Below, in pieces: positions 44,032-53,012 of a stretch of 64,000 nt of DNA. Where the stretch lies: NCBI GenBank assembly GCA_014359885.1, contig JACIYN010000061.1:24319-88318 (forward strand), given 5' to 3'. This stretch comes from Desulfacinum sp. (lineage in GTDB: Bacteria; Desulfobacterota; Syntrophobacteria; Syntrophobacterales; DSM-9756). The notes under the pieces are model-generated. The model did no database searches and was not told where the DNA came from. It saw nothing but the letters and a program-made list of their open reading frames with translations. A program made the translations under genes and the position numbers. The first letter of the stretch is position 1; each line of letters starts with the position of its first letter.

Positions 44032-45949
44032 AAAACGGTTGGCCCTGCTGGCGGAGGACGCGAGGAAAAGGCAAGCCCAGGCTTCCCGGGCAGATGTACC
44101 CACCCTGCGGATCGTCATGTCCACCTGCGGGCTGGCTGCGGGGGCGGCCGAGACCCGGGCCGCCTTCGAGGAGGCCCTGGAGCGCCGTGGCCTGGAGGCC
44201 CGCATCGTGGCCGTGGGCTGTCTGGGCCACTGCTATGCGGAGCCCCTGGTGGTGATCCACCACCCCGCGTCGGGATTTCCACCTTTGTGCTACTACAACA
44301 TCGACCCCGGCAAGGCGCGCATGCTGGTGGATTCTTTCCTTCGGGACGGAGACCCGGCCTTGGAGTATGTGCTGGGTGCCATGGAACCCAACGAGCTTCT
44401 TCCCGCCGTTACCGACTTTCCCCGCTTCCACATGGAACAGCGGGTGGTGATGGAGCATTGCGGGCTCATCGACCCCCATTCCCTGGACGACTACCTGGCC
44501 GAGGGCGGCTACGGGGCCTTGGCCGCGGCTCTCGGCCGGAGTGCGGACTGGGTGCTGGACGAGGTGGACCGTTCCGGCCTTCGCGGCCGCGGCGGCGCCG
44601 GCTTTCCCACCGGCCGGAAATGGAGGCTGGCGGCGGGGGCTTCGGCCGATTCCAAGGTGGTCATCTGCAATGCCGATGAGGGGGATCCAGGGGCGTACAT
44701 GGATCGGACCATCATGGAAAGCAACCCTCACCAGCTTCTGGAAGGCATGGCCCTCTGCGCCTACGCCGTGGGGGCTGAAGAGGCCATCGTCTACGTGCGG
44801 GCTGAATATCCCCTGGCCGTGCGGACCATCCAGCGGGCCATCGACGACGCCCGAAAGGCCGGTCTTTTGGGAGAGCGGATCCTGGGAAGCGCTTTTTCGC
44901 TGGACGTCCGCGTCTACCAGGGTTCCGGAGCCTTTGTGTGCGGTGAGGAGACCGCCCTCCTCCAGTCCATCGAAGGACGGCGGGGCATGCCGCAGCACCG
45001 TCCGCCCTACCCCGTGGAGGCCGGCCTGTGGGGCCGTCCCACGGTGGTGAACAACGTGAAGACCCTTTCCACGGTGCCCGCCATCCTGACCCGCGGAGCC
45101 CACTGGTTCCGGTCCATCGGCACCGAAAAGAGCCCGGGCACGGCGATCTTTTCCGTGGTGGGCAACGTCACCCATGCCGGATTGGTGGAGATTCCCATGG
45201 GCACCACGCTGCGAACGCTCATCTTCGATGTGTGCGGCGGCATTCCCAAGAAGAAGGCCTTCAAGGCCGTGCAGATCGGAGGGCCTTCCGGAGGATGCCT
45301 ATCCCAGGATTTCCTCGATACGCCCATCGACTTCGATTCCCTCACCGAAGCCGGCGCCATGATGGGATCGGGCGGCATGGTGGTGATGGACGAAGACAGC
45401 TGCATGGTGGACGTGGCCCGCTATTTCCTGGATTTCACCCAGAACGAATCGTGCGGCAAGTGCACCTTCTGCCGCATCGGCACCCGGCATCTGCTGCTCA
45501 TTCTGGACCGGATCACCAAGGGCGAGGGCAGCGAGCAAGACCTTGAACTGCTGGAGACTCTTTCGCGGGACATCCGCGATGGATCGCTCTGCGGCCTGGG
45601 GAAAACGGCGCCCAACCCGGTGCTCACCTCCCTTCGCTACTTCCGGGACGAGTACGAAGCCCACGTACGGGAAAAGCGCTGTCCCGCCCTCAAGTGCCGC
45701 GCCCTCACCGCCTTTTACATCGACCTGGACAAGTGCGCCCGCGGCTGCGACGCCTGCGTGGGGTGCTGCCCCGTGGAGGCGATCTTTACGACCAGGGGGC
45801 GGAAGAAGGCCATCGACCAGGAACTGTGCGTCAAATGCGGGGAATGCGTGACCGCCTGTCCTCCGGAATACGATGCCGTGGTGAGGGTGTCCCCGGCCCA
45901 CCTGGCTCCCGTCATCGAAAGGCCGCAGCCTTCCGAAGGCCGCGAATGA
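44012..45949 (+). CDS. nuoF: NuoF/HndC-like NAD-, FMN- and Fe-S-binding diaphorase subunit
   Basis: A 645-residue subunit. Domain order: an N-terminal thioredoxin-like [2Fe-2S] domain (STCGLAAGAAE, VGCLGHCYAEP), the FMN/NADH domain (GLRGRGGAGFPTGRKW, ICNADEGDPGAYMDR, GAFVCGEETALLQSIEG), the [4Fe-4S] site ESCGKCTFCRIGT, and a C-terminal two-cluster ferredoxin (CARGCDACVGCCP, CVKCGECVTACPP). This long form is that of soluble NAD-linked, often bifurcating, hydrogenases or formate dehydrogenases rather than complex I. The ATG at 44012 is inside the end of nuoE. No hydrogenase or formate dehydrogenase large subunit is next to it. Confidence 0.93.
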   Translation: MHKLDPEKRLALLAEDARKRQAQASRADVPTLRIVMSTCGLAAGAAETRAAFEEALERRGLEARIVAVGCLGHCYAEPLVVIHHPASGFPPLCYYNIDPGKARMLVDSFLRDGDPALEYVLGAMEPNELLPAVTDFPRFHMEQRVVMEHCGLIDPHSLDDYLAEGGYGALAAALGRSADWVLDEVDRSGLRGRGGAGFPTGRKWRLAAGASADSKVVICNADEGDPGAYMDRTIMESNPHQLLEGMALCAYAVGAEEAIVYVRAEYPLAVRTIQRAIDDARKAGLLGERILGSAFSLDVRVYQGSGAFVCGEETALLQSIEGRRGMPQHRPPYPVEAGLWGRPTVVNNVKTLSTVPAILTRGAHWFRSIGTEKSPGTAIFSVVGNVTHAGLVEIPMGTTLRTLIFDVCGGIPKKKAFKAVQIGGPSGGCLSQDFLDTPIDFDSLTEAGAMMGSGGMVVMDEDSCMVDVARYFLDFTQNESCGKCTFCRIGTRHLLLILDRITKGEGSEQDLELLETLSRDIRDGSLCGLGKTAPNPVLTSLRYFRDEYEAHVREKRCPALKCRALTAFYIDLDKCARGCDACVGCCPVEAIFTTRGRKKAIDQELCVKCGECVTACPPEYDAVVRVSPAHLAPVIERPQPSEGRE

Positions 45950-46071
45950 CCGGGGAGGCCTACGGGACCATGGGCTCGAGGGGCCCTTCTTTTCAGGGGG
46001 AACGGGGGTTGCGAGCTTCGTCACGATTGTCTGGTTTCTGACGTGGGCTCCAGAGGAGAACGGACGAGATC

Positions 46072-46755
46072 ATGATCACGCTTGATGTGGACGGCAGAAC
46101 GATCCAGGTGGAAGCGGGCATCACCGTTCTGGAAGCCTGTCTTCAAAACGGGATTTTCATCCCCAACCTCTGTTTTCTGAAGACGCGCAAGCGTCCGCAC
46201 GCCTCATGCCGCCTGTGCTTCGTGGAAATCGACGGTCTGGACCGGCCCGTGCCCTCCTGCACCCAAAGGGTTCGGGACGGCATGAAGGTGCGCACGGACA
46301 CGGAGCCGGTACGGCGCCTTCAGCGTTCCGCCTTCAAGCTCCTCATGTCCACCCACCTCTGCACGCCCAGGGAGTGTCCCACTCAAGGCCGATGCCAACT
46401 CATCCGAACGGCCAAGCTGCTCAAGGTCTCCCTGAAGCCGACCCCCTTGGAGCGGCTCGAAAGGGACGTGGATCCGGTGGTGCGCCTGGGGCCGTTGGTT
46501 CACTACCCCTACCGGTGCGTTCTGTGCGGCCGATGCATCCACGTCTGCGGGGAGGAATCGGGACACGGCCTGCTCACCTTCGCCAAGCGGGGATTCAACA
46601 CCGTGGTGGCCACCTTTGTGTCCGAGGGCGAAGAGGGGCCGTGTGCGGAATGCGCGGCGTGCGTAGGGGTGTGTCCCACAGGGGCCTTGACCCTGGAGGC
46701 ACCTGAGACGCCGGAAATCGAAAAGCCAGGGCTTGCCGCCGACTCCGGCGGTTGA
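46072..46755 (+). CDS. NuoG/HoxU-like ferredoxin-type subunit
   Basis: A 227-residue Fe-S protein. The N-terminal [2Fe-2S] domain has FIPNLCFLKTRKRPHASCRLCFVEIDG and VPSCTQRVRDG. Next is the His/Cys cluster region HLCTPRECPTQGRCQ, then two [4Fe-4S] motifs CVLCGRCIHVCGEESG and CAECAACVGVCPTGA. This is the N-terminal part of NuoG as a separate protein, as in HoxU and HydA-associated subunits. It lies 122 bp after nuoF and should link the diaphorase to a catalytic partner encoded elsewhere. The ATG at 46072 is 14 bases after GGAGA. Confidence 0.88.
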   Translation: MITLDVDGRTIQVEAGITVLEACLQNGIFIPNLCFLKTRKRPHASCRLCFVEIDGLDRPVPSCTQRVRDGMKVRTDTEPVRRLQRSAFKLLMSTHLCTPRECPTQGRCQLIRTAKLLKVSLKPTPLERLERDVDPVVRLGPLVHYPYRCVLCGRCIHVCGEESGHGLLTFAKRGFNTVVATFVSEGEEGPCAECAACVGVCPTGALTLEAPETPEIEKPGLAADSGG

Positions 46756-46923
46756 CGGCTTTGAAGGAAACGGGACGCGAGGTCACGCATCACCCCGGAG
46801 TGGAGGGGCGAATGATCCCCGGCTCCTAAGGTTCCCTGTTCATGGGAGGCGCGTTTGATCTTGGGGTGTCCGGGGCTTCCTTGACAGGCAGTGGTCCTTA
46901 ATTTCAGCGATCGGGAGAAACTC

Positions 46924-47913
46924 ATGCATTCGCAGGCACCCGAGAGGAACCTGGGTCTGGATTTGGTTCGCGTGACGGAGGCCGCCGCCCTGGCGTCGGC
47001 TCGATGGCTGGGGCGCGGCGACCGCAACGCAGGAGACAAGGCGGCGGTGGACGCCATGCGTTTGAGCTTCAACGCGGTGGACATCGACGGGGTGGTGGTG
47101 ATCGGCGAGGGCGAAAAGGACGAAGCGCCCATGCTTTTCAACGGAGAGGCCATCGGAACCGGGCGGGGGCCGCGCATGGACGTGGCCGTGGACCCGGTGG
47201 AAGGCACGCGCCTTCTGGCCTACGGAAGGCCCAACGCCATTTCCGTGGTGGCCATGGCACCCCGGGGAACCCTGTACAATCCCGGCCCCGCCTTTTACAT
47301 GCAAAAGCTGGCCGTTCCCAGGGAAGCCCGAGCCGTGGTGGATCTGGACGCTCCCACCGCGGACAACCTGAAAAAGATCGCGAAGGCTCTCGGGAAGGAC
47401 GTGGACGACCTGGTGGTCTTCGTCCTGGAAAAGCCCCGGCATGAAGGTCTCATCCGGGAGATCCGGGAGGCAGGGGCCCGCATCCAGCTCCATACCGACG
47501 GGGACGTGGCGGGGGCGCTCATGGCCGTGCTTCCCGACACCTCGGTGGATGTGATGATGGGAACGGGCGGTACACCGGAAGGCGTTCTGGCCGCGGCGGC
47601 CATCAAGGTGGTGGGCGGCGAGATGCTCGGGCGTCTCGATCCCCAGTCCCATCGGGAAAGGCGGGCACTGCTCGATGCGGGCTACGATCTCCAACGCGTG
47701 CTCACGGTGGACGATCTGGTGGCAAGCGATGACGTCTTCTTCGTGGCCACCGGAATCACAGGAGGCGACTTCCTGGGAGGCGTGCACTTTACGGGGACCG
47801 GGGCGGTCACCCACTCCCTGGTGATGCGGGGAAAGACGGGAACCGTCCGCAAGATCGAGGCCCACCACTCCTTCGATCGCCTCATGCAGATCAGCTCCAT
47901 CGATTATGACTGA
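46924..47913 (+). CDS. glpX: Class II fructose-1,6-bisphosphatase
   Basis: A 329-residue GlpX-type phosphatase for gluconeogenesis. Recognised by ALASARWLGRGDRNAGDKAAVDAMR, VVIGEGEKDEAPM and VAVDPVEGTRLLA, the metal-binding segments, and GTGGTPEGVLAAAAIKVVGGEM. The ATG at 46924 is used because GGGAGAAA precedes it; a GTG at 46891 in the same frame is possible. A TTGACA at 46881 may be part of its promoter but has no good -10. Confidence 0.95.
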   Translation: MHSQAPERNLGLDLVRVTEAAALASARWLGRGDRNAGDKAAVDAMRLSFNAVDIDGVVVIGEGEKDEAPMLFNGEAIGTGRGPRMDVAVDPVEGTRLLAYGRPNAISVVAMAPRGTLYNPGPAFYMQKLAVPREARAVVDLDAPTADNLKKIAKALGKDVDDLVVFVLEKPRHEGLIREIREAGARIQLHTDGDVAGALMAVLPDTSVDVMMGTGGTPEGVLAAAAIKVVGGEMLGRLDPQSHRERRALLDAGYDLQRVLTVDDLVASDDVFFVATGITGGDFLGGVHFTGTGAVTHSLVMRGKTGTVRKIEAHHSFDRLMQISSIDYD

Positions 47914-47919
47914 AAACGT

Positions 47920-47945
47920 GGGCGCCGGGGACATCCCCGGCGCCC
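47920..47945. terminator. Hairpin between glpX and a chemoreceptor gene
   Basis: Perfect 11-bp stem GGGCGCCGGGG/CCCCGGCGCCC with ACAT loop between convergent genes, followed by CGTCCTTCC. Weak U-tract on either strand. Confidence 0.55.
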
Positions 47946-47957
47946 CGTCCTTCCCCA

Positions 47958-50324
47958 TCAAAGTCCTTCGAAAGATCGTGCATCCGGCCGTTCTCCGGGG
48001 CCTTGGAGTAGGGGCCGAACGACGCCCCGACCGTTGCCCGTCGCCGATTCCGTGGGTCGACCGGTGCCCGTCTTTTCGGGAAGGCGGACCGACGCCGGGG
48101 TGAGACGTTCCTCCACCGGCTCCTTTTCGCCGGCCGATGCCGTTCTCGATGAGCTCCCACCCACCAGCGCCACCAATTCCTCCACGAGGCACTGGAGTTG
48201 AGCCGCTTGGGCACTCATTTCCTCCGCGGCCGAAGCCGACTCTTCCGCGTTCGCCGCATTGGCCTGGGTTACCTTGTCCAACTCGGCGATGCCTCGGTTT
48301 ACCTGGTCGATTCCCTGGGACTGCTGGTGGGTGGCGGCGCTGATCTCAGCGATGAGTTCCGCAACCTTCTTGGCGCTCCCGATCATCCGGTGGAACGCCT
48401 CGCTCGTGGTCTCCACCCGCTGGGATCCGCTCCGAATCCGTGACACGGTCCCTTCGATCAGGGCCGCCGTATCCTTGGCGGACTGGGCCGCACGCATGGC
48501 AAGATTGCGCACCTCGTCCGCCACCACGGCGAAACCGGCCCCGGCTTCTCCCGCCCGGGCCGCCTCCACGGCGGCGTTCAGGGCCAGCAGGTTGGTCTGA
48601 AAGGCGATCTCGTCGATGGTTTTGATGATCTTTTGGGTCTCCTCTCCGGCTCGGGCCATCTCCTGCATGGATTGGGTGAGCTCCTCCATGGACTGGGCCG
48701 CATCGTCTGCCACGTTCGTTGTCTGCTGCATGAGTTGCGCGGCCTGGGCGGCATTGTCCGCATTCTGCCGGGTCATGGAGGCCATCTCCTCCATGGAGGA
48801 GGAGGTTTCCTCGATGGCCGCCGCTCCCTCCGATGCCCCTTCCGCCAGGTGTTGACTCGACGTGGCCACCTGGTAGGACGCCGCCGCCACCTGGGAGGCG
48901 CTCTCTTCCACCTGGGACGCGAATCGCTTCAGGGAAGAGACGATCCCCCGGGCCAACAGGAAGGCCAGGAGGATGCCCACTACGATGGCCGAGGCACTGA
49001 TGAGCCCCACATGGCGCTTGGTCTTTTCGGCCGCCTGCAGGACGGCATCGAAAGAGAGGAGATTCCGTGCTGTTTCATCCCGGAGCGCATGCAGCAATTC
49101 CTGCACCTGGTGCAGGGCCGGCATGGTCTGTTCGGCATAGATCCGATTGGCCTCTTCCAGCCCCTTCAGCTGTTCTTCGGCCTTGGATCGGATACGGCCG
49201 AGAGCCGCCGCCGTATCGTCGAGAGCCCGCAACGTTTCATCCTGGAAAACCTTCAGCGCCTGCTGATGTCTTTCCATCAGGGCGCCCTCGGCTTCCATGG
49301 CCTTCCCGAACCACTCGGCGATTTGCGCGAGGGCCGGAAGCGCCTGGCTGGTATAGATCGCAAACGCGCGGTTCTGATCACCCGCCGCCAGGGTTTGCTC
49401 CATGGCTTCGGCCGCGGCGTGAAGCTCCCGATGGGGTTTGTCCACAGCCTCCATGGCCTCCCGGAAGGCGGGAAAGTTCGCCATCCACTCTCTGGACTCA
49501 TCGGAGATCAGGAACCGGCCGAAGGCGCACTTGGTCGGATCCTTTTCCACATCCAGCTTGGTGCTTCCCTGGATGAGGGCTGCCGAAACCTTCATGGTCC
49601 AGCGGTAATGATCCGCCAGGCGCGCCCGCATCTCTTCCATCAAGCCCGGGTGGACGGGCCGGTAGATCTCCTGGAGCTTGGCGGCGGATTCGTGCAGCCG
49701 CCGGTGTTCCTTTTCCAGTTCCCGGACCGGTGGCTCCAGGTCCGGATTCCGTTCCAGCACCTCTTTCAGGGAATCGCCGTAAATCCACTGACCCAGAGCG
49801 CATTTGGTGGGATCGGTCTCCACATCCACACCCGCCTTGTTTTCCAAAAAGACGTCGCGGATCTTGGCCGCCCACACCAGGTGGTCCACCTCCCGCCGGG
49901 CCAGGAAGCCGGGCAATTGAGGGTCCGCCGGGGCATAAACGGCCTGGATGGCTGCGGCCGACTCATGAAGAATCCGGTGCGGCGCCTCGATCTCCTGCAG
50001 CAGGGGAGCCAGGCTCGGTACCAGCGCGATCGCCTCCTTGTGGCCTTCCCCGTAGAGCCATTTTCCAAAGGCGCACTGGTGATCGTCGAGCTGCACATCC
50101 AGCCGTGTCACGTTCCTGTCGGTCAAGAGTGCGTTCACCTCGTTGGCCCAGTTCAAATGGTCCAGCTCGCGCTGCGCCAACAGCCCGTCCAAGTGCTTAC
50201 CCCCTACGCAGGTGCGCGCCTGATTCACGATGCCGCGGATCCCGCTGAAACCGAGCCAGGCCACAACTGCAAACAAGGCCAGAACCACCGAAAAACCCAA
50301 GCCGATTCTTCTCCCGACACTCAT
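47958..50324 (-). CDS. Chemoreceptor with three tandem zinc-binding (CZB) domains
   Basis: A 788-residue methyl-accepting protein. After one membrane span (about 8-28) the periplasmic part holds three repeats of the CZB pattern: [10 protein letters not shown] with [12 protein letters not shown] and [17 protein letters not shown] with [12 protein letters not shown] and [17 protein letters not shown] with KCAFGRFLI and HRELHAA. Each supplies the His/Cys zinc ligands of the family. A helical bundle of about 150 residues follows, then a second span ([22 protein letters not shown]) and the signalling hairpin [25 protein letters not shown] domains are usually cytoplasmic; here they are outside. Response to zinc, thiols or oxidants such as hypochlorous acid is a plausible role. 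Confidence 0.92.
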   Translation of the reverse strand: MSVGRRIGLGFSVVLALFAVVAWLGFSGIRGIVNQARTCVGGKHLDGLLAQRELDHLNWANEVNALLTDRNVTRLDVQLDDHQCAFGKWLYGEGHKEAIALVPSLAPLLQEIEAPHRILHESAAAIQAVYAPADPQLPGFLARREVDHLVWAAKIRDVFLENKAGVDVETDPTKCALGQWIYGDSLKEVLERNPDLEPPVRELEKEHRRLHESAAKLQEIYRPVHPGLMEEMRARLADHYRWTMKVSAALIQGSTKLDVEKDPTKCAFGRFLISDESREWMANFPAFREAMEAVDKPHRELHAAAEAMEQTLAAGDQNRAFAIYTSQALPALAQIAEWFGKAMEAEGALMERHQQALKVFQDETLRALDDTAAALGRIRSKAEEQLKGLEEANRIYAEQTMPALHQVQELLHALRDETARNLLSFDAVLQAAEKTKRHVGLISASAIVVGILLAFLLARGIVSSLKRFASQVEESASQVAAASYQVATSSQHLAEGASEGAAAIEETSSSMEEMASMTRQNADNAAQAAQLMQQTTNVADDAAQSMEELTQSMQEMARAGEETQKIIKTIDEIAFQTNLLALNAAVEAARAGEAGAGFAVVADEVRNLAMRAAQSAKDTAALIEGTVSRIRSGSQRVETTSEAFHRMIGSAKKVAELIAEISAATHQQSQGIDQVNRGIAELDKVTQANAANAEESASAAEEMSAQAAQLQCLVEELVALVGGSSSRTASAGEKEPVEERLTPASVRLPEKTGTGRPTESATGNGRGVVRPLLQGPGERPDARSFEGL

Positions 50325-50549
50325 CTTTTTTCAATACATTGCGGAGCCCTCCCCCGTGGTCTCCGGGCACGGAGGATTGTCCTGCCTGCCCGGAGAGGAT
50401 TTTGTGTACCGCCTCACAGAACAAGGTCGGCGAAAAGGGGGGGCGACTTTACGGAAAAAGTGTTGCCATCTACTCTAGTTCTGCACTGGGAATTGTCGTC
50501 CTCCGGGAGAGGTCGGGCGGCACGAGTTCAACGGCGTCTCGGCGCAAAG

Positions 50550-52067
50550 TCAGTGCTGTTGGGGAACAGAATCCCTTGGGGACTCCTGGCCTGAACCAAG
50601 CTCTTTTTCCCGGTATTTGGGCAGGGAGACGGTAAAGACCACATGGGGATCGTCCCGCTCAAAGGTCAGCAGGCCGCCCATGGTGCGCACCAGGCGGTAG
50701 CAGAGCGGGAGCCCGATGCTCTGGCCTCCCTCGTCAAAGGGAAGGAACAGGGCGTCCTGGTCTTCCGGCAGTTCGTATTTGCAGGGGTTGCGGAATCGGA
50801 TGAGAATGTGCTGGTCGCTTTCGTAGGCCTTGACTTGGAGTTCATCTCCCTTCTTCATGGCCTGCAGAGCGTTTCGAACCAGGTTGATGAAGACCTGCAT
50901 GAGCAGATCCGGATCCACGTAGAGCTGGGGGAGGTTCGGGTCCACGGACAGAGTGCACGTCATGCCCCGGCGCTCGAACTCCAGCGATAGAAGATCCTTG
51001 CACCGTCGCAGGATCTCTTCCAGACTGTGTACGCCCGGCGACACTTCCACCGGCGAGAGGTAATTGCGGATCCGGTCGAGGATCTTTTCCAGGCGGCGGC
51101 ATTCGTCCAAAATGATGCGGGCTTCCTCGGAGTCGGGATAGGTCTTTTTCAATCGGCGGGCAAACCCTCCCAAAGCGACCAAAGGGTTTCGGATTTCGTG
51201 GGCCACTTCGGCGGCGACGGCGCCCAAGGTCTTGAGTTTTTCCTTCTGGACCAAGGCCTTTTCCAAAAGAACCCGGTCGGTGATGTCCACGGCGATGCCT
51301 TCCAGATGAGGCCAACCGCGCTGGGTTCCGTGCCACAGCGGGAGAAAGGACTTGATAAGGCAGTGGATCAGGTGCCCTTCCCGGTGGATGAAGCGGCATT
51401 CCACGAAGGCGGGGCCCGGAGAGCCTGAAAAACCCTGCTTGAAATAAGACTCCAGGCGGCCCCGGTCGTCTTCAAAGATTCTTTCCAGCAGCCATCCCGG
51501 ACGGCCGCAGACTTGGTCGGGTTCGAAGCCCAACAGGGTCCTGCAGGCCTGGTTGACGAAATCGAGTCCGAAGTCCCGTCGAAGCGAAAAAATCATGAGA
51601 GGGACATTCTGCACGAGGTCGGAATAGCGTTGCTCCGCCCGGCGTATGCGCTCCCGGAACGCGCGCCTTTCGTGATGGCGGCTGAGGCAGATGAGGACGT
51701 CCTCCAGGCTGAAGGGCTTGCGGATGAAATCGGCGACGCCCACCTTGATGGCTTGGACCGCGTTCTCCACCGTGCCGTACCCGGTCATGATGACCACGTC
51801 CCGGTGCGGGTCGTGCTCTTTCAGCGTTCGGGCTAGATCCAACCCGCTCATCTCCGGCAGTTCGATGTCCACGAAGGCCAGCAGGAAGTCTTCCTCTTCG
51901 GACAGGCGCACGGCTTCGCGGGGGGTTCCAGCCGTCAGGGGCTCCATTCCCTCGGCAAGAAGGATCTCTCGGAACAGATCCAACACGAAGGGATCGTCAT
52001 CTACTACCAGAACCTTTGGGGGGGGCGGGCTCGGGAAAGCATCCACAGCGGGCATCCTCCTTTTCAT
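50550..52067 (-). CDS. Hybrid sensor kinase: receiver-PAS-histidine kinase
   Basis: A 505-residue cytoplasmic protein. Receiver at about 18-133 (VLVVDDDP, phosphorylation Asp67 in FVDIELPEMSG, MTGYGT, RKPFS), a PAS domain at about 145-265 with the C-terminal GIAVDITDR, dimerisation/phosphorylation domain with His in AAEVAHEIRNPLVALGG, and an ATPase domain (VFINLVRNALQAMKKGD; the end is degenerate, with SIGLPLCYRLVRTMGG). The ATG at 52067 is one of three possible starts; a GTG at 52046 has the best-spaced AAAGGAGG. The receiver at the N-terminus lets a second kinase control it. No separate partner is adjacent. Confidence 0.88.
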   Translation of the reverse strand: MKRRMPAVDAFPSPPPPKVLVVDDDPFVLDLFREILLAEGMEPLTAGTPREAVRLSEEEDFLLAFVDIELPEMSGLDLARTLKEHDPHRDVVIMTGYGTVENAVQAIKVGVADFIRKPFSLEDVLICLSRHHERRAFRERIRRAEQRYSDLVQNVPLMIFSLRRDFGLDFVNQACRTLLGFEPDQVCGRPGWLLERIFEDDRGRLESYFKQGFSGSPGPAFVECRFIHREGHLIHCLIKSFLPLWHGTQRGWPHLEGIAVDITDRVLLEKALVQKEKLKTLGAVAAEVAHEIRNPLVALGGFARRLKKTYPDSEEARIILDECRRLEKILDRIRNYLSPVEVSPGVHSLEEILRRCKDLLSLEFERRGMTCTLSVDPNLPQLYVDPDLLMQVFINLVRNALQAMKKGDELQVKAYESDQHILIRFRNPCKYELPEDQDALFLPFDEGGQSIGLPLCYRLVRTMGGLLTFERDDPHVVFTVSLPKYREKELGSGQESPRDSVPQQH

Positions 52068-52128
52068 CCTTCCATTTTTGTCGCATCGAGAGGCAAAAGA
52101 AAAGGGGGGAGGTGCGATTTTTGTCCAA

Positions 52129-53007
52129 TCAAGCGGGATGGGGGCGGTTGGTCAGGTAAACGCCGGCCAAGACCAGGATGGCGCCGGCGAGCAGGGAGGG
52201 CGACAATTTCTCATCCAGAAGAACATAGGAAAGGCTCATAGCACTGACCGGAACCAGGTTGATGAAAACACCCGCACGCGACGGGCCGATGGCACGAATG
52301 CCTTCGTAATACCACTGGAACCCCAGGGCGGTGCCGAAAAAACCCAAATAGAAAAGACAGGTCCACGCCCCCCAGGAGTGCTGGGGGAGATTGCGCCACA
52401 CGCCTTCCAGATGGGCGGGCACGCTCAGAAAAAGAGTTCCCAGGATACAGGAATAGGTGACGGCGGCCAGGGGTCCCAGCCGGGCAACCGCGCGCTTACC
52501 GGCGATGGAATAGGTGACCCAACTGGCAACGCACCCGAAAATCAGCAAGTCGCCGAGATTCACACCCCCTCTCAGGAGAGAGGCAGGGTCTCCCCGGCTG
52601 ATGATGACCAATGCGCCGGCCACCGACACCAGCACCCCCGAGAGCTTGGTCGCTCCGAGTCTTTCCTTGAGGATAAGCGCCGAAAAGAAGGCAATCATGG
52701 CGGGATTGCAGGCGATGATGAGGGACGCGCGCCCCGCGGGCACGTGCTTCAATCCGGAGAAGAAGAAGGCGTTATAGGCGAAAACCCCCGTAAGGCCAAG
52801 AAGGGTCAACAAAAACCAGTCCGTCCCCCGCGGCACGGGAAGGCGATCGGTGGATCGTTTGAGGAAGATGAGCAGGAAAAACGTGGCGAATACAAACCTT
52901 AGAAAAGCTGCCGTGAAAGGCGGAATTTCACCGGCGGCCAGACGGCCGGCAAGGAAGGTCCCCCCCCAGAAAAAAGCCGTGAGAACCAGTTTGGCATAAA
53001 CCAGCAT
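52129..53007 (-). CDS. EamA/DMT family transporter
   Basis: A 292-residue protein with about ten hydrophobic helices in two EamA repeats (each about 140 residues): AKLVLTAFFWGGTFLAGRLAAGEIPPFTAAFLRFV opens the first, NLGDLLIFGCVASWVTYSIAGKRA the second, and AGVFINLVPVSAMSLSYVLLDEKLSPSLLAGAILVLAGVYL ends it. The drug/metabolite superfamily exports small molecules such as amino acids or metabolites. Its start is 5 bp from the end of the multidomain kinase gene on the same strand. Confidence 0.9.
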   Translation of the reverse strand: MLVYAKLVLTAFFWGGTFLAGRLAAGEIPPFTAAFLRFVFATFFLLIFLKRSTDRLPVPRGTDWFLLTLLGLTGVFAYNAFFFSGLKHVPAGRASLIIACNPAMIAFFSALILKERLGATKLSGVLVSVAGALVIISRGDPASLLRGGVNLGDLLIFGCVASWVTYSIAGKRAVARLGPLAAVTYSCILGTLFLSVPAHLEGVWRNLPQHSWGAWTCLFYLGFFGTALGFQWYYEGIRAIGPSRAGVFINLVPVSAMSLSYVLLDEKLSPSLLAGAILVLAGVYLTNRPHPA

Positions 53008-53012
53008 GGGGG

